64,000 nucleotides of DNA from an uncultured Paenibacillus sp. (lineage in GTDB: Bacteria; Bacillota; Bacilli; Paenibacillales; Paenibacillaceae), in assembly GCA_937895345.1 (NCBI GenBank), contig CALAWP010000051.1, positions 1 through 64,000 on the forward strand. The letters run 5' to 3'. Under the pieces are notes generated by a model. It searched no databases and was not told the DNA's origin. It saw only the letters and a program-made list of their open reading frames with translations. This document shows, in pieces, positions 1-9,235 of this stretch. The stretch's first letter is position 1; each line of letters starts with the position of its first letter. Both the position numbers and the translations under genes were made by a program.

Positions 1-80
1 TGGTAATTTCCAATTCGACCGAATTAGGGACTTGACATTATACCGCTGGACTTTTGGTTTGTTTATTTGTGCGGCCAACA

Positions 81-98
81 ATCTTAAAATTAAGATAT
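81..98. promoter_or_regulatory. Second MarR-type operator at the left edge
   Basis: The palindrome ATCTTAAAATTAAGATAT matches 16 of 18 positions of the palindrome upstream of the MarR gene (745-762). A leftward TATAAT-like box lies at 37-42 (minus strand), so this site probably controls a leftward gene beyond the window edge. The -35 (TAAACA on the minus strand, 60-65) is poor. Positions 1-142 otherwise show no coding sequence. Confidence 0.5.
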
Positions 99-142
99 AT
101 GACCTGAAACAAGCAATCCTTCGAACGGCTCGATACGAAACG

Positions 143-709
143 CTATTTGAAGGATTGCTGCGCGTGTTTTCCGAGCTTCTTGAGCAGGGAGCCGGCGATG
201 CGCTTCTCTTCATCCGTTAACCCGGCCGTCGCTTCGGCAATAACGATAGTATGCTCCGGAAAAACGCGCTCTATAAACGCTTTCCCGTCGTCCGTCGCTT
301 CAGCGTAAATGAGCCTGCGGTCTTCCTGGGAGGTGCGTCGGCGCACAAGTCCCTTCTGCTCCAGCTTGTCGACGACGTAGGTGATGTTGCCGCTGCTCAT
401 GAGCACCTTGCCCCCGATTTGCTGCAGCGGCTGAGGTCCCTTGTGATACAGCAGCTCCAGCACGCCGAATTCGGTCCGGTTCAGGCCATGCCGGCGAATG
501 TCACGGTCGGCGTGCGCGTTCACCCATTGGCTGGCCCTCGACAAGCCGATATACAAATCCAGCGCGTCGCCGATGCTGCCGGCTCCGGAAGTCCCGGTCT
601 CGCTTAAGCTTGCGGCCGGTTCGCGGCTTGCGCTTCCGCGGCCGTCTTCGGCTGTGGAAGCCTTCTCCCGTTTGCCGTTGCCGCCGATTGCCCGTTTGCT
701 CTTTGGCAT
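143..709 (-). CDS. MarR family transcriptional regulator, MhqR-like
   Basis: A 188-residue MarR-type winged-helix repressor. Residues 1-50 are a low-complexity, charged N-terminal extension. The conserved domain follows, with the helix-turn-helix around LLYHKGPQPLQQIG and the wing around QEDRRLIYAEAT. The pattern LNRTEFGVLELLYHKG resembles the MhqR/YkvE branch, which in Bacillus senses quinones and electrophiles. The ATG at 709 was chosen over an upstream alternative because GGGAGG lies just before it. A 20-bp palindrome sits directly upstream, suggesting autoregulation. The related palindrome at 81-98 suggests a second target beyond the left edge. The inducer is not known; the MhqR assignment is inferred from motif similarity only. 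Confidence 0.85.
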   Translation of the reverse strand: MPKSKRAIGGNGKREKASTAEDGRGSASREPAASLSETGTSGAGSIGDALDLYIGLSRASQWVNAHADRDIRRHGLNRTEFGVLELLYHKGPQPLQQIGGKVLMSSGNITYVVDKLEQKGLVRRRTSQEDRRLIYAEATDDGKAFIERVFPEHTIVIAEATAGLTDEEKRIAGSLLKKLGKHAQQSFK

Positions 710-742
710 GCTGATTGGCGACCTCCCTTCTCTCAAATTGTA

Positions 743-762
743 ATATCTTAAATTCAAGATAT
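743..762. promoter_or_regulatory. MarR operator upstream of the MarR gene
   Basis: A near-perfect 20-bp palindrome with arms ATATCTT and AAGATAT lies about 35 bases upstream of the MarR start codon. Its layout resembles MhqR-type boxes (ATCT...AGAT). It is probably the autoregulatory binding site. Confidence 0.6.
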
Positions 763-953
763 CGTGATGCCTTGCCGCTGTCAACCCCGATCCCCGATCG
801 ACCGCCCTCAACCAAATCAACCAACCGACAAGACAACCTTTGCCCCGATCAAACAAAGGACAGCCGCACTCAAGCTGCGGCGGGTGAATAAAACCGTCGC
901 CGCTTGGCGCAGCTGCCCTTCATGTTGAACATCGTTTCTTATCTTAACTTGCC

Positions 954-2354
954 CTAACCGTGCGACACCGATACCTGTTCGCCGGTTCGCTCCGTCTTCA
1001 CGAGAGCATGCTTCTCCCATGCGCGGCTGCGCCAGCGGAAATAAAAGACGACGGCGCGCAGCCATTCGTCGGCCGCAATCGCGAGCCAAATGCCCGGCAG
1101 TCCCATATCGAGATGGAACACAAAGAAATAACCGAGCGGCAGGCTTATCCCTACCATCGTAACCATGCCGACCCAGAGCGGATACCGGGCATCGCCGGAA
1201 GCGCGGAGCGAATTGACCAGCACGATGTTCAGCGTGCGTCCGGTCTCGAGCACGATGCTGTACAGCAGCACCTGCGCGCCGAGCCTCAGCACATCCGCAT
1301 CCTCGGTGAAGAAGCCGACCAGCCGCTCGCGCAGCAGCATCACGACGGCGACAACCGCCAGCGTAGCGATGCTTGCCGAACGGACGCTCATCCAGACGCG
1401 GCGGTAAGCGTCGTCCTGACGGCCGGCTCCGACCAGCCGTCCGACCATAATGGCCGTGCCCATGCCCACCGCAAACGCGAACAGGTAAATAAACATCGAG
1501 ATGTTCGACGCGTATTGCCGCGCCGCCATTGCAGCTTCGCCAAGATGAGTCGCATAAAATAAAAATACGATTTGGCAAGACTGATACATGACCTGCTCCA
1601 GCGCCGATGGAATGCCGATTTTTAATATTTTGCCGATATATTCCTTGGACAAAGTCAAATAATACCGGAAGTCGATCCGCACCTCCATAATGCGGTAGAG
1701 CAGCCAGAACAGAAAGACGACCGCGATCAAGCGGCTCGCGACGGTGGAGACGGCCGCTCCTTCGACGCCGAGCTCCGGCATTCCGAAATGCCCGAAGATG
1801 AGCATGTAGTTGCCGAAGACGTGGATGACGTTCATCCCAAGGGCGACATACATCGCTTCCTTCGTATAGCCGTGGACACGAATAATGGCCGTCAGCGAAT
1901 TAATGATCGCCTGCAGGAAGATCGCCCCGCCGACAATGGCCAAATAGCTGTGGGCAAATTCGTACACCTCGCCTTGCAAATTGAGAGCGCGAAGCAAATA
2001 GCCGTTAAAGGCGACAAACCCGACGCTGAGCACAACCCCGACCAACAGATTCAGCGTGACCGCCAGCGCCGAGATGCGCGCCGCCTCCAAAAATTTTCTA
2101 GACCCGATATATTGCGCCACGACGATCGAAGCGCCGTTGCCGATCACTTCAAGCAGCAGCAGGGCAATATGCAAAAACTGATTGGACGCCCCCACCCCCG
2201 AGACCGCATTGTCGGAAATCGCGCTGAGCATGAACGTATCGGCGATTCCCATCATCATAAACAACGAAATTTCCAAAAAAATCGGCCACGTCAAATAAAA
2301 CAGCTTCAAATCCCGCTGCTTGCCGGACGGCCCTTCCGCCTGAAGAGCACTCAC
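954..2354 (-). CDS. MATE family multidrug/Na+ antiporter
   Basis: A 466-residue membrane protein with about 12 hydrophobic helices in two related halves, of normal length for the MATE (NorM/DinF) superfamily. The family exports cationic drugs or metabolites in exchange for Na+ or H+. Typical features include the helix-1 stretch LTWPIFLEISLFMMMGIADT and, in the C-terminal half, GIPSALEQVMYQ. The start is taken as GTG at 2354 because AAGGTGG precedes it by six bases; a TTG at 2375 has no ribosome binding site. It lies between the MarR gene and a divergent secreted-protein gene, and nothing in the context shows its substrate. Confidence 0.9.
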   Translation of the reverse strand: MSALQAEGPSGKQRDLKLFYLTWPIFLEISLFMMMGIADTFMLSAISDNAVSGVGASNQFLHIALLLLEVIGNGASIVVAQYIGSRKFLEAARISALAVTLNLLVGVVLSVGFVAFNGYLLRALNLQGEVYEFAHSYLAIVGGAIFLQAIINSLTAIIRVHGYTKEAMYVALGMNVIHVFGNYMLIFGHFGMPELGVEGAAVSTVASRLIAVVFLFWLLYRIMEVRIDFRYYLTLSKEYIGKILKIGIPSALEQVMYQSCQIVFLFYATHLGEAAMAARQYASNISMFIYLFAFAVGMGTAIMVGRLVGAGRQDDAYRRVWMSVRSASIATLAVVAVVMLLRERLVGFFTEDADVLRLGAQVLLYSIVLETGRTLNIVLVNSLRASGDARYPLWVGMVTMVGISLPLGYFFVFHLDMGLPGIWLAIAADEWLRAVVFYFRWRSRAWEKHALVKTERTGEQVSVSHG

Positions 2355-2534
2355 TTTTTTCCACCTTCTATCCAAAATGTATCGTTCTCTGTCTGTATCT
2401 CTTCCCCCGAACGGCGCGATGGCGCGCCCGAGCGTCGATTAATCGTACCACAGAAGCATTCGGATTAGAATATCGGAAACGTCAATTTTTTATGTGATTT
2501 TTTGCTAGCTCCAATCGACCGTTTTCGAGCGCAA

Positions 2535-2564
2535 TTGACAATTTTCCAGAAATGTCATTATACT
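2535..2564 (+). promoter_or_regulatory. SigA-type promoter of the stalk-domain gene
   Basis: TTGACA (2535-2540) is followed by an 18-bp spacer and TATACT (2559-2564), placed 53 bases before the start codon of the next gene. Confidence 0.7.
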
Positions 2565-2617
2565 CTTGTAGCACCCATTCCATAGAATAGAATTGAACCA
2601 AAAGGAGATTGTCAGAC

Positions 2618-4360
2618 ATGGTAAAAAGATGGTTCGCACTGCTTGTCATCGCCGTCCTTATGACCGGCCTGTTCCCGGGGCCGAGCGCCGATGCCGCTTA
2701 CGGCGACGGCTGTTTTGCCGAAGCAAACAGGGAAAGGTACAACCGGCCGGACGGAGCCATCACATCTGACGGCAGATACATAGAGTACGACTATTCCCAC
2801 CTGCCGTCGCCGAAAGACATGATTTATGTATGCGTTAACAACCAGTTTCTAAAAACCGACGTTCCGGCAGAGATTGAGAAGGGCGCCACCCTTATTCCGA
2901 TGAGAGCGCTGCTCGAGAAGCTCAAGGCGGACTTTAGCTGGGACAACAAAAACCAAACGATTACCGCCAGCTTGAGAGGCAAGACGATAAGGCTGCAAGT
3001 CGACAATAAAACGGCGGTCGTCAATGGTCAAAAGGTGACGCTGGAGACGCCGCCGCGCCTCAAAAACGGCAGGGTGCTCGTTCCCGTTCGGTTCGTAACC
3101 GAGCAGCTCGACTGCCAGGTCAGATGGTTGCCCAACAACAATATCATCAAAATTTTCACGCATCCCGAGGTGAAGGTCTCCTTTACGAATGCCAAGTCCA
3201 TACACAGTGACGATTATTCGTACGGCAACTACTTCAGCCATTCCAGCCGTTACTTGCTCGAGAACGACAAGTCGATCTTTCTGCTGGAGGACGTTGGCGA
3301 TGCGGAGTTGAGAATTCAGCGGTTCACCACCTCTTTTGTCAAAAAGGAAGAGTTTAAATTAAAGGGCGAGCTTAAAGATTTTGCGGGAGCGCATCTGGGC
3401 GAGGACGGCTTCTACTACATCCTTTACACGCAGGACAACCCGGAAGAATCGGACAGCAAGACGGTGTACCGACTCGTCAAATACGATAAAGCTTGGAAGA
3501 AAACAGCCTATCTCGATATCAAAGACGTTCATGTGACGCACCCCGTGGATGCCAGCAATTTAACGATGGACAGCCATAACGGCAAGCTGGTTGTTTATAC
3601 GGCGAGAGAGCGGTACAGAAGCTCGGACGGACTGAACCATCAGTCCAATATCATGTTCCATATTGATATGGACAAGATGACCTTGCTCTACAAGGGCGGG
3701 GAATGGCCGCACAATCACGTCAGCCACTCCTTTGCCACCTATGTCCGGTTTGACGGCGAACGGATCGTCTACGCCGATCACGGCGACGCCTACCCTCGTT
3801 CCATTGTGCTGCAAGCCGAAGACAACGGTAAAATTACGCAAACGATCGAACTGCTCAAGTTTCCCGGCGAAATCGGCGATAATTACACCGGTGCGCATCT
3901 GGGCGGACTGGAGGTTTCGGACAAGAACTATTTGCTGACGGGATCGAGCGTTTCCCTGACGGAAAAATACGGCAGCAGCCGCACCAAAAATTTGTTCCTT
4001 GGCGTTATTCCCAAAACCGCCAAAAGCGACGAAGACGCCAAGCTGATCTGGATAACCGATCATGCGGTCAATTCCGGCAATGCCATCGTCGAGACGCATC
4101 TGGTCAAGCTGTCCGACAACAAGTTTGCGCTGCTCTGGACCGAATCGAAAAGCGGCAATTCGCTCTTCTACGCCGTAGTCGACGGGGCCGGCAAGCTGCT
4201 CAAAAAACCGGCCAAGCTCGAGGGCATTCCCTCGCCGGGCAATATCGCTCCGCTGGTGCGCGGCAATTCGATCATATGGACATACTATACGCTCTACCAT
4301 GAAAGCTCGCACTTTGACGTGCCGGAGGGGACCGAATTTTATTCGCTGCGCATCGACTAA
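2618..4360 (+). CDS. Secreted stalk-domain (copper amine oxidase N-terminal-like) protein
   Basis: A 580-residue exported protein. Residues 1-26 form a signal peptide (basic VKR, hydrophobic core, cleavage near ADA-A). Residues 69-180 match the copper amine oxidase N-terminal fold (stalk domain), with the typical runs TLIPMRALLEKL and GRVLVPVRFVTEQL. In Paenibacillus this domain is used as a surface module and has no oxidase activity. The remaining 400 residues contain repeated aromatic and Asp/Gly-rich strands that look like a beta-propeller, with no recognised catalytic motif. The ATG at 2618 was chosen for its AAAGGAG; an upstream TTG lacks one. It stands alone behind a good promoter. Role unknown, possibly cell-envelope. 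Confidence 0.8.
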   Translation: MVKRWFALLVIAVLMTGLFPGPSADAAYGDGCFAEANRERYNRPDGAITSDGRYIEYDYSHLPSPKDMIYVCVNNQFLKTDVPAEIEKGATLIPMRALLEKLKADFSWDNKNQTITASLRGKTIRLQVDNKTAVVNGQKVTLETPPRLKNGRVLVPVRFVTEQLDCQVRWLPNNNIIKIFTHPEVKVSFTNAKSIHSDDYSYGNYFSHSSRYLLENDKSIFLLEDVGDAELRIQRFTTSFVKKEEFKLKGELKDFAGAHLGEDGFYYILYTQDNPEESDSKTVYRLVKYDKAWKKTAYLDIKDVHVTHPVDASNLTMDSHNGKLVVYTARERYRSSDGLNHQSNIMFHIDMDKMTLLYKGGEWPHNHVSHSFATYVRFDGERIVYADHGDAYPRSIVLQAEDNGKITQTIELLKFPGEIGDNYTGAHLGGLEVSDKNYLLTGSSVSLTEKYGSSRTKNLFLGVIPKTAKSDEDAKLIWITDHAVNSGNAIVETHLVKLSDNKFALLWTESKSGNSLFYAVVDGAGKLLKKPAKLEGIPSPGNIAPLVRGNSIIWTYYTLYHESSHFDVPEGTEFYSLRID

Positions 4361-4381
4361 TTACAGGATTCCGGCCGCCTC

Positions 4382-4410
4382 TTGACTCCGGATTTCAATA
4401 CAGGTATGCT
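4382..4410 (+). promoter_or_regulatory. SigA-type promoter of trpS
   Basis: TTGACT (4382-4387), a 17-bp spacer and TATGCT (4405-4410) lie just before the T-box leader. Confidence 0.7.
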
Positions 4411-4439
4411 ATTGATCAAATGAACCACATACAGCAACC

Positions 4440-4841
4440 GCAATGAGGAGAAGGAGTAGCTTGCCTCCCTATGCATTCAGCGAGCCGGCGGATGGTGCAA
4501 GGTCCGGCGCATAGACGCAAGCGAATGGATCTCTTCGCTTCAAACCGAACCGCCGCTTGTTTTGTTTTCGGGCCGCGCAGTAGGCTTTGACGGTCCCTTC
4601 CGCCGTTATTCATGGGAGACACGAACGAAAGTATGCAAGCAGTACATGCGCTGCGGTCAAGCGCCGCTCGTCCTGGAGGCAATGGCAATCGCCCGAGCTC
4701 TCATGACAAGCGACAGAGTGCGGCGATGGCGCGAGCTGTTTTGCTCCGTTTGTGGCAGAGAGCGGCCGACAGGCCGAATTCGGGTGGTATCGCGGAGTTA
4801 ACCAACGCTTCGTCCCTTTCAAGGGGACGAGGCGTTTTTTT
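4440..4841 (+). promoter_or_regulatory. T-box leader, tRNA-Trp responsive
   Basis: A roughly 400-base leader holds the landmarks of a T-box riboswitch. The Stem I distal motif is AGCGAGCCGGCGGATGGTGC (about 4478-4497). A specifier candidate TGG at 4526-4528 sits in the context GAATGGATC. The antiterminator T-box core GGGTGGTATCGCGG is at 4782-4795, followed directly by a terminator hairpin. Uncharged tRNA-Trp would stabilise the antiterminator and allow trpS transcription. The Trp codon in the specifier position agrees with the downstream gene. Confidence 0.92.
4805..4841 (+). terminator. T-box-controlled terminator
   Basis: A 12-bp stem (4805-4816 with 4824-4835, one mismatched position) is followed by seven T residues. 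It directly follows the T-box core, as expected for the alternative structure. Confidence 0.88.
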
Positions 4842-4873
4842 ATATTTAAATTTGAGAAAGCGAGGATATGAAC

Positions 4874-5863
4874 ATGACCGCAAAAAGAATTTTGTCCGGC
4901 ATCAAACCAAGCGGCGAGCTTAACATTGGAGGCTACGTCGGAGCGCTGCGCCAGTTCGTTCAGCTGCAGGAGGATTACGAATGTTTCTTTTTCATTCCGG
5001 ACCTGCATGCCATTACCGTTCCGCAGGATCCTAAGGAGCTGCGCGAGCGGTCGCGTCAGCTTGCGGCCTTGTATGTAGCGGCAGGGATCGATCCGAATCG
5101 CTGCGCTATCTTCATGCAATCGCAAGTGTCCGCCCATGCGGAGCTGGGATGGATTATGGAGACGCAGGCGCATTTCGGAGAGATGAGCCGCATGACGCAA
5201 TTTAAGGAGAAATCCGACGGCAAGGAGGTTGTCAGCTCCGCCCTGTTCACCTATCCGGCTCTGATGGCCGCCGATATTTTGCTGTATCAGGCCACGCATG
5301 TGCCGGTCGGCGACGACCAGAAGCAGCACCTGGAGCTGACGCGGGACTTGGCGATCCGGTTCAACAACCGGTTTGGCCAGACCTTTACCGTTCCGGAGCC
5401 GGTCATCCAGGAGGTTGGCGCACGTATTATGGGGCTTGACGATCCGTCCAGCAAAATGAGCAAAAGCAACCCGAACCGCAGCAGCTACGTGCTCCTGCTC
5501 GATACGCCGGCCGATATCCGCAAAAAGTTTTCGCGCGCCGTCACCGATTCCGACATGCAGGTGCGCTACGACTGGGACAGCAAGCCGGCCGTCAGCAATC
5601 TGATCGAAATATATTCCGTCTTCTCCGGCTTGACCATAGCGGAGGTCGAAAAAAAATTCGAAGGCCAAGGCTACGGCACGTTCAAAAAAGAGCTGGCTGA
5701 GGTCGTCGTGGAGAAGCTGGAGCCGATCCAGCAGAGATATCACGAGCTTATCGGCTCCGAGGAGCTTGACCGCATCCTCCAGGAAGGCGCGCGCAAAGCG
5801 GCCGTCGAAGCGAATAGAACGCTGCGCGCCGCCAAAGAAGCGATGGGCCTGCTGACTTACTGA
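4874..5863 (+). CDS. trpS: Tryptophanyl-tRNA synthetase
   Basis: A class I aminoacyl-tRNA synthetase of 329 residues that charges tRNA-Trp. The HIGH-equivalent motif is PSGELNIGG (residues 12-20) and the KMSKS loop is intact at 194-198 (SSKMSKSNP). The motif GDDQKQHLELTRDLA is also typical of TrpS. The ATG at 4874 has GAGG eight bases upstream; the ATG at 4868 is only two bases from it and is less likely. Expression should depend on tRNA-Trp charging through the T-box leader. It is monocistronic, with a strong terminator after it. Confidence 0.96.
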   Translation: MTAKRILSGIKPSGELNIGGYVGALRQFVQLQEDYECFFFIPDLHAITVPQDPKELRERSRQLAALYVAAGIDPNRCAIFMQSQVSAHAELGWIMETQAHFGEMSRMTQFKEKSDGKEVVSSALFTYPALMAADILLYQATHVPVGDDQKQHLELTRDLAIRFNNRFGQTFTVPEPVIQEVGARIMGLDDPSSKMSKSNPNRSSYVLLLDTPADIRKKFSRAVTDSDMQVRYDWDSKPAVSNLIEIYSVFSGLTIAEVEKKFEGQGYGTFKKELAEVVVEKLEPIQQRYHELIGSEELDRILQEGARKAAVEANRTLRAAKEAMGLLTY

Positions 5864-5983
5864 TGGCGTTGCTGCCGCAAAGGGAAGCGCGGGGAGCCCG
5901 TTGCAGATGCGCGGGGCCGCTCCTTGCAGCAGCGGAAGCGGGAAGGGATATCTAGCTTGCTTCCTCGCACGATTACAATTCAC

Positions 5984-6030
5984 AAAGGCCGGGCTGCAGG
6001 GCAACCATTTCCCTTCAGCTCGGCCTTTCT
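5984..6030 (+). terminator. Rho-independent terminator after trpS
   Basis: A long stem starting AAAGGCCGGGCTGCAGGG pairs with CCCTTCAGCTCGGCCTTT and is followed by a T-rich tail. It may also serve the convergent MerR gene. Confidence 0.75.
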
Positions 6031-6099
6031 CTTCGTTTGCGCTATAAACCTCTACGGACCGGGTTGCGTCTGCAGCTCCGATACGGTCAGCGGACTAAC

Positions 6100-6852
6100 C
6101 TAAGCGTCTTTCGTGAGGCGATCCGCATAAATGGCCATGGCGTCCCGCATAAAGACGGCCAGGCCTTCTCCGAACTGGTCGATGTTTTGAGTAAAGCGCT
6201 CGTCGTCGACATACATTTGGCCCAACCCTTTGAACGCTTCCGGCGAATAGCTGCCCATCCGGTTCAGCAGTTCGTACCATTTGCCGACAGCCTCCTGCGA
6301 CGCTTCCGACGCCGGGTCTTCCTGGCGCACCGAAGCCAATTTTTGATACACCTCGTTCATCTCGTTCTGAAATGCTTCCAATTCCCCGTTTTCTTTCATC
6401 TTGTTCATTTTGGCGTTCGATTCGTCCACCGCTTTGTCGCCCCAACGCTGGCGCGCCTCGTCCTCGTATGGGTTCGTGCTGAAATCAAATCCTTTGAATT
6501 TCTCTTGTTGAGACATCCGAATCTCTCCTTTGTCATGACGTATCGTCCGTTCCACGGTTTGCAGCAGCTGATCCAGCTTCCTCCGCTTTTCAAGCAGCAT
6601 TTGCCGGTGCATTTCCAATGCCTCCCGCTTGTCAAACGTCGGGCTCGTCACGATCGCTTTGATTTGCCTTAAGGGAAAACCCAGCTCCCGGAAAAACAAA
6701 ATTTGCTGCAATTGCTCCAAATTTCGCTCCGAATAAATCCGGTAACCGGAATCGGTCGTTTCTTCAGGAATAAGTAACCCGATTTCATCATAATGATGCA
6801 GTGTGCGCACACTGATTCCGACCAGATCGGCCACTTCCTTTACCTTCATCAT
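6100..6852 (-). CDS. MerR family regulator with TipAS effector domain
   Basis: A 250-residue regulator. Residues 2-70 are the MerR DNA-binding domain (VKEVADLVGISVRTLHHYDE, GYRIYSE), followed by a dimerisation helix. Residues 120-245 resemble the TipAS antibiotic-recognition domain (NPYEDEARQRWGDKAVDES), as in TipA, Mta and SkgA. Such proteins activate promoters with over-long spacers when a drug or thiopeptide binds. ATG ATG at 6852/6849 follows GGGAGGAG; an upstream GTG at 6876 overlaps the promoter and was rejected. Its own promoter has the diagnostic 19-bp spacer with a palindrome, so autoactivation is likely. No drug-export gene is directly linked. Confidence 0.9.
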   Translation of the reverse strand: MMKVKEVADLVGISVRTLHHYDEIGLLIPEETTDSGYRIYSERNLEQLQQILFFRELGFPLRQIKAIVTSPTFDKREALEMHRQMLLEKRRKLDQLLQTVERTIRHDKGEIRMSQQEKFKGFDFSTNPYEDEARQRWGDKAVDESNAKMNKMKENGELEAFQNEMNEVYQKLASVRQEDPASEASQEAVGKWYELLNRMGSYSPEAFKGLGQMYVDDERFTQNIDQFGEGLAVFMRDAMAIYADRLTKDA

Positions 6853-6874
6853 GCTCGCTCCTCCCTTGCCACTC

Positions 6875-6905
6875 ACTATAAAGTATCACGCAACGTGAGA
6901 GTCAA
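6875..6905 (-). promoter_or_regulatory. MerR-type promoter with 19-bp spacer and operator
   Basis: On the minus strand, TTGACT (6905-6900) and TATAGT (6880-6875) are separated by 19 bp. The spacer holds the perfect inverted repeat TCACG-TTG-CGTGA (6898-6886). This is the classic geometry of promoters activated by MerR-family twisting. Confidence 0.85.
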
Positions 6906-7030
6906 TAGGTTAATTAGGATTCACATAAAATTAGCAAATGCATCATCTTCAAATACCCACGCCAACCCCAAGGCGTTTTTATAGAATAGAGTAGCTTTAA
7001 AAAATCAGGAACCGACGGAGGGATCCGACA

Positions 7031-7657
<627 letters not shown>

Positions 7658-7683
7658 TGCGAACGTCAAACATAATTGCTTCT

Positions 7684-7720
7684 ACAGCAGCTTGCTGGAT
7701 TCCGGCGGGCTGCTGTTTTA
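7684..7720 (+). terminator. Probable terminator after the acidic gene
   Basis: The stem ACAGCAGC (7684-7691) pairs with GCTGCTGT (7709-7716) and is followed by TTTA. It may attenuate rather than fully end transcription into the next genes. Confidence 0.55.
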
Positions 7721-7790
7721 TGATGGAAGAAGCCCCCGATGGCGACTGCACAACCTATTTAAACGAATCGCTCAAGGAGATGGATCCAGC

Positions 7791-8006
7791 ATGTTTAAGG
7801 CAAAATTGTTTGAAGTCGGGCTTTCCGCCATTCTCGGCTTTTTCTCCGGATTGCTTTTGGAAGCGGGACCGACGGGCATTATACTTGCAAGCATTTTTTG
7901 GCTCCTGGCGTTTATGCATTTGGGCAGCGCCGCAGGAAGCGGAGGCGCCGCATCGGGCGCGGACAGCGGCAAACCGGCAGCGGCCGGTAAAGAGGAACAG
8001 CCATGA
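7791..8006 (+). CDS. Small two-helix membrane protein
   Basis: A 71-residue protein starting MFKAKLFEVG. Two hydrophobic stretches (about residues 8-25 and 28-45) suggest a membrane hairpin. The tail is rich in Gly, Ala and Ser and ends in charged residues. The ATG at 7791 is preceded by AAGGAG. Its stop codon overlaps the next start in an ATGA arrangement, so translation of the following flavoprotein is probably coupled to it. No family was recognised, but the coupling and ribosome binding site support a real gene. Confidence 0.65.
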   Translation: MFKAKLFEVGLSAILGFFSGLLLEAGPTGIILASIFWLLAFMHLGSAAGSGGAASGADSGKPAAAGKEEQP

Positions 8007-9157
8007 GCCGGAGCATCGACGCTTATATTCGCAGCGAAACGGAGCGCGAAAGAGTCCGGACCGCGGAAATGTTAGCCGCCCGCTTCGCGGAGCGGGCCGG
8101 ACGTCACGACCGGGAAGGGACGTTCCCTTTCGAAAATTTCGACGATCTGCATGAAGCGGGATATTTGCAGCTTACGGTCCCCCGCCAATTCGGGGGCGAG
8201 GAAATTTCGCTGTACGAGCTTGTCCTGCTTCAGGAGCGGCTCGCATGCGGCGACGGTTCGACCGCTTTGGCGGTCGGCTGGCACATGGGCCAAATTCTCC
8301 ACCTTCGTTCGACGGGAAAGTGGCCGGAGGAGCTGTTCGCCGAGCTTTGCCGCTCGACCGTCGCGAACGGGACGATGATCAATACGTTCGCCAGCGAGGC
8401 GGCCTCGGGCAGCCCCAGCCGCGGCGGCAAGCCCGAAACGACGGCAACCGCCGACAACGGCGGCTGGCGAATAACGGGCCGCAAGACGTTCAGCACGCTG
8501 TCCCCGATTTTGGACCGTTTTGTCGTCACCGCCTATGTGGCGGACGAGGATACCGTGGACGATTTCCTCATCCATCGAACGGAAGCCGTCCGGGTGATCG
8601 AGACTTGGGATACGCTCGGCATGCGCGCCACCGGAAGCCATGACGTGCTGCTGGACGGAGTTTGGGTCGGCCCGGAAAACCGACTTTCCGGCAAAGGAAT
8701 CGACGACGGAGGAGGCTGGCTGCTTCATATCCCGGCCTGCTATACGGGCATTGCCATGGCCGCGCGCGATTACGCGCTGAACTTCGCCCGCACGTACCGC
8801 CCCAACTCGATGAAAGAGCCGATTGCGGCGCTGCCCGCCGTCCGGCATATGATCGGCGAAATGGAGGTCGAGCTGCGAACCGCAAGGGAAATGCTGTATG
8901 CCGCAGCCGCCCGATGGGACTGCGAGCCAGACAACAGGCCTTCGCTGCGGCCGGAGCTGGGGTTGGCCAAGTATGTCGCCACCAACAACGCCATCCGCAC
9001 CGTAGATTTGGCGATGCGCATTGTCGGCGCCGCCAGCCTGGACCGCAAACGTCCCTTGGAGCGGTATTACCGGGACGTCCGCGCGGGCCTGCACAATCCG
9101 CCGATGGACAGTTCGGTCATCCAGCTGCTGGCGGAGTCCGCTTTGAAAGAAGTCTAG
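8003..9157 (+). CDS. Acyl-CoA dehydrogenase-fold flavoprotein
   Basis: A 384-residue protein with the three-part acyl-CoA dehydrogenase layout: an N-terminal helical domain (LQLTVPRQFGGEEISLYEL), a central beta domain (WRITGRKTFSTLSP, LGMRATGSHDVLLDGVWV) and a C-terminal helical domain (AMRIVGAASLDRKRPLERYYRDVRAG). This central and C-terminal pattern also occurs in FMN-dependent monooxygenases of the DszC/SfnB type, so it may be an oxygenase rather than a fatty-acid dehydrogenase. The expected catalytic Glu could not be assigned. The ATG overlaps the stop of the small membrane protein. No electron-transfer flavoprotein genes are adjacent. Confidence 0.85.
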   Translation: MSRSIDAYIRSETERERVRTAEMLAARFAERAGRHDREGTFPFENFDDLHEAGYLQLTVPRQFGGEEISLYELVLLQERLACGDGSTALAVGWHMGQILHLRSTGKWPEELFAELCRSTVANGTMINTFASEAASGSPSRGGKPETTATADNGGWRITGRKTFSTLSPILDRFVVTAYVADEDTVDDFLIHRTEAVRVIETWDTLGMRATGSHDVLLDGVWVGPENRLSGKGIDDGGGWLLHIPACYTGIAMAARDYALNFARTYRPNSMKEPIAALPAVRHMIGEMEVELRTAREMLYAAAARWDCEPDNRPSLRPELGLAKYVATNNAIRTVDLAMRIVGAASLDRKRPLERYYRDVRAGLHNPPMDSSVIQLLAESALKEV

Positions 9158-9235
9158 CCGCCGTACGGTTCCCGCCGGATGATCCGCTCGGGCGCCCTCC
9201 ATGCCGCTCAGTTCGTTTCGGTTACCGGCTTATCA

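Noticed and set aside
856..953. Hairpin after the MATE gene as a terminator
   Set aside because: Arms are imperfect and there is no T-run on the minus strand.
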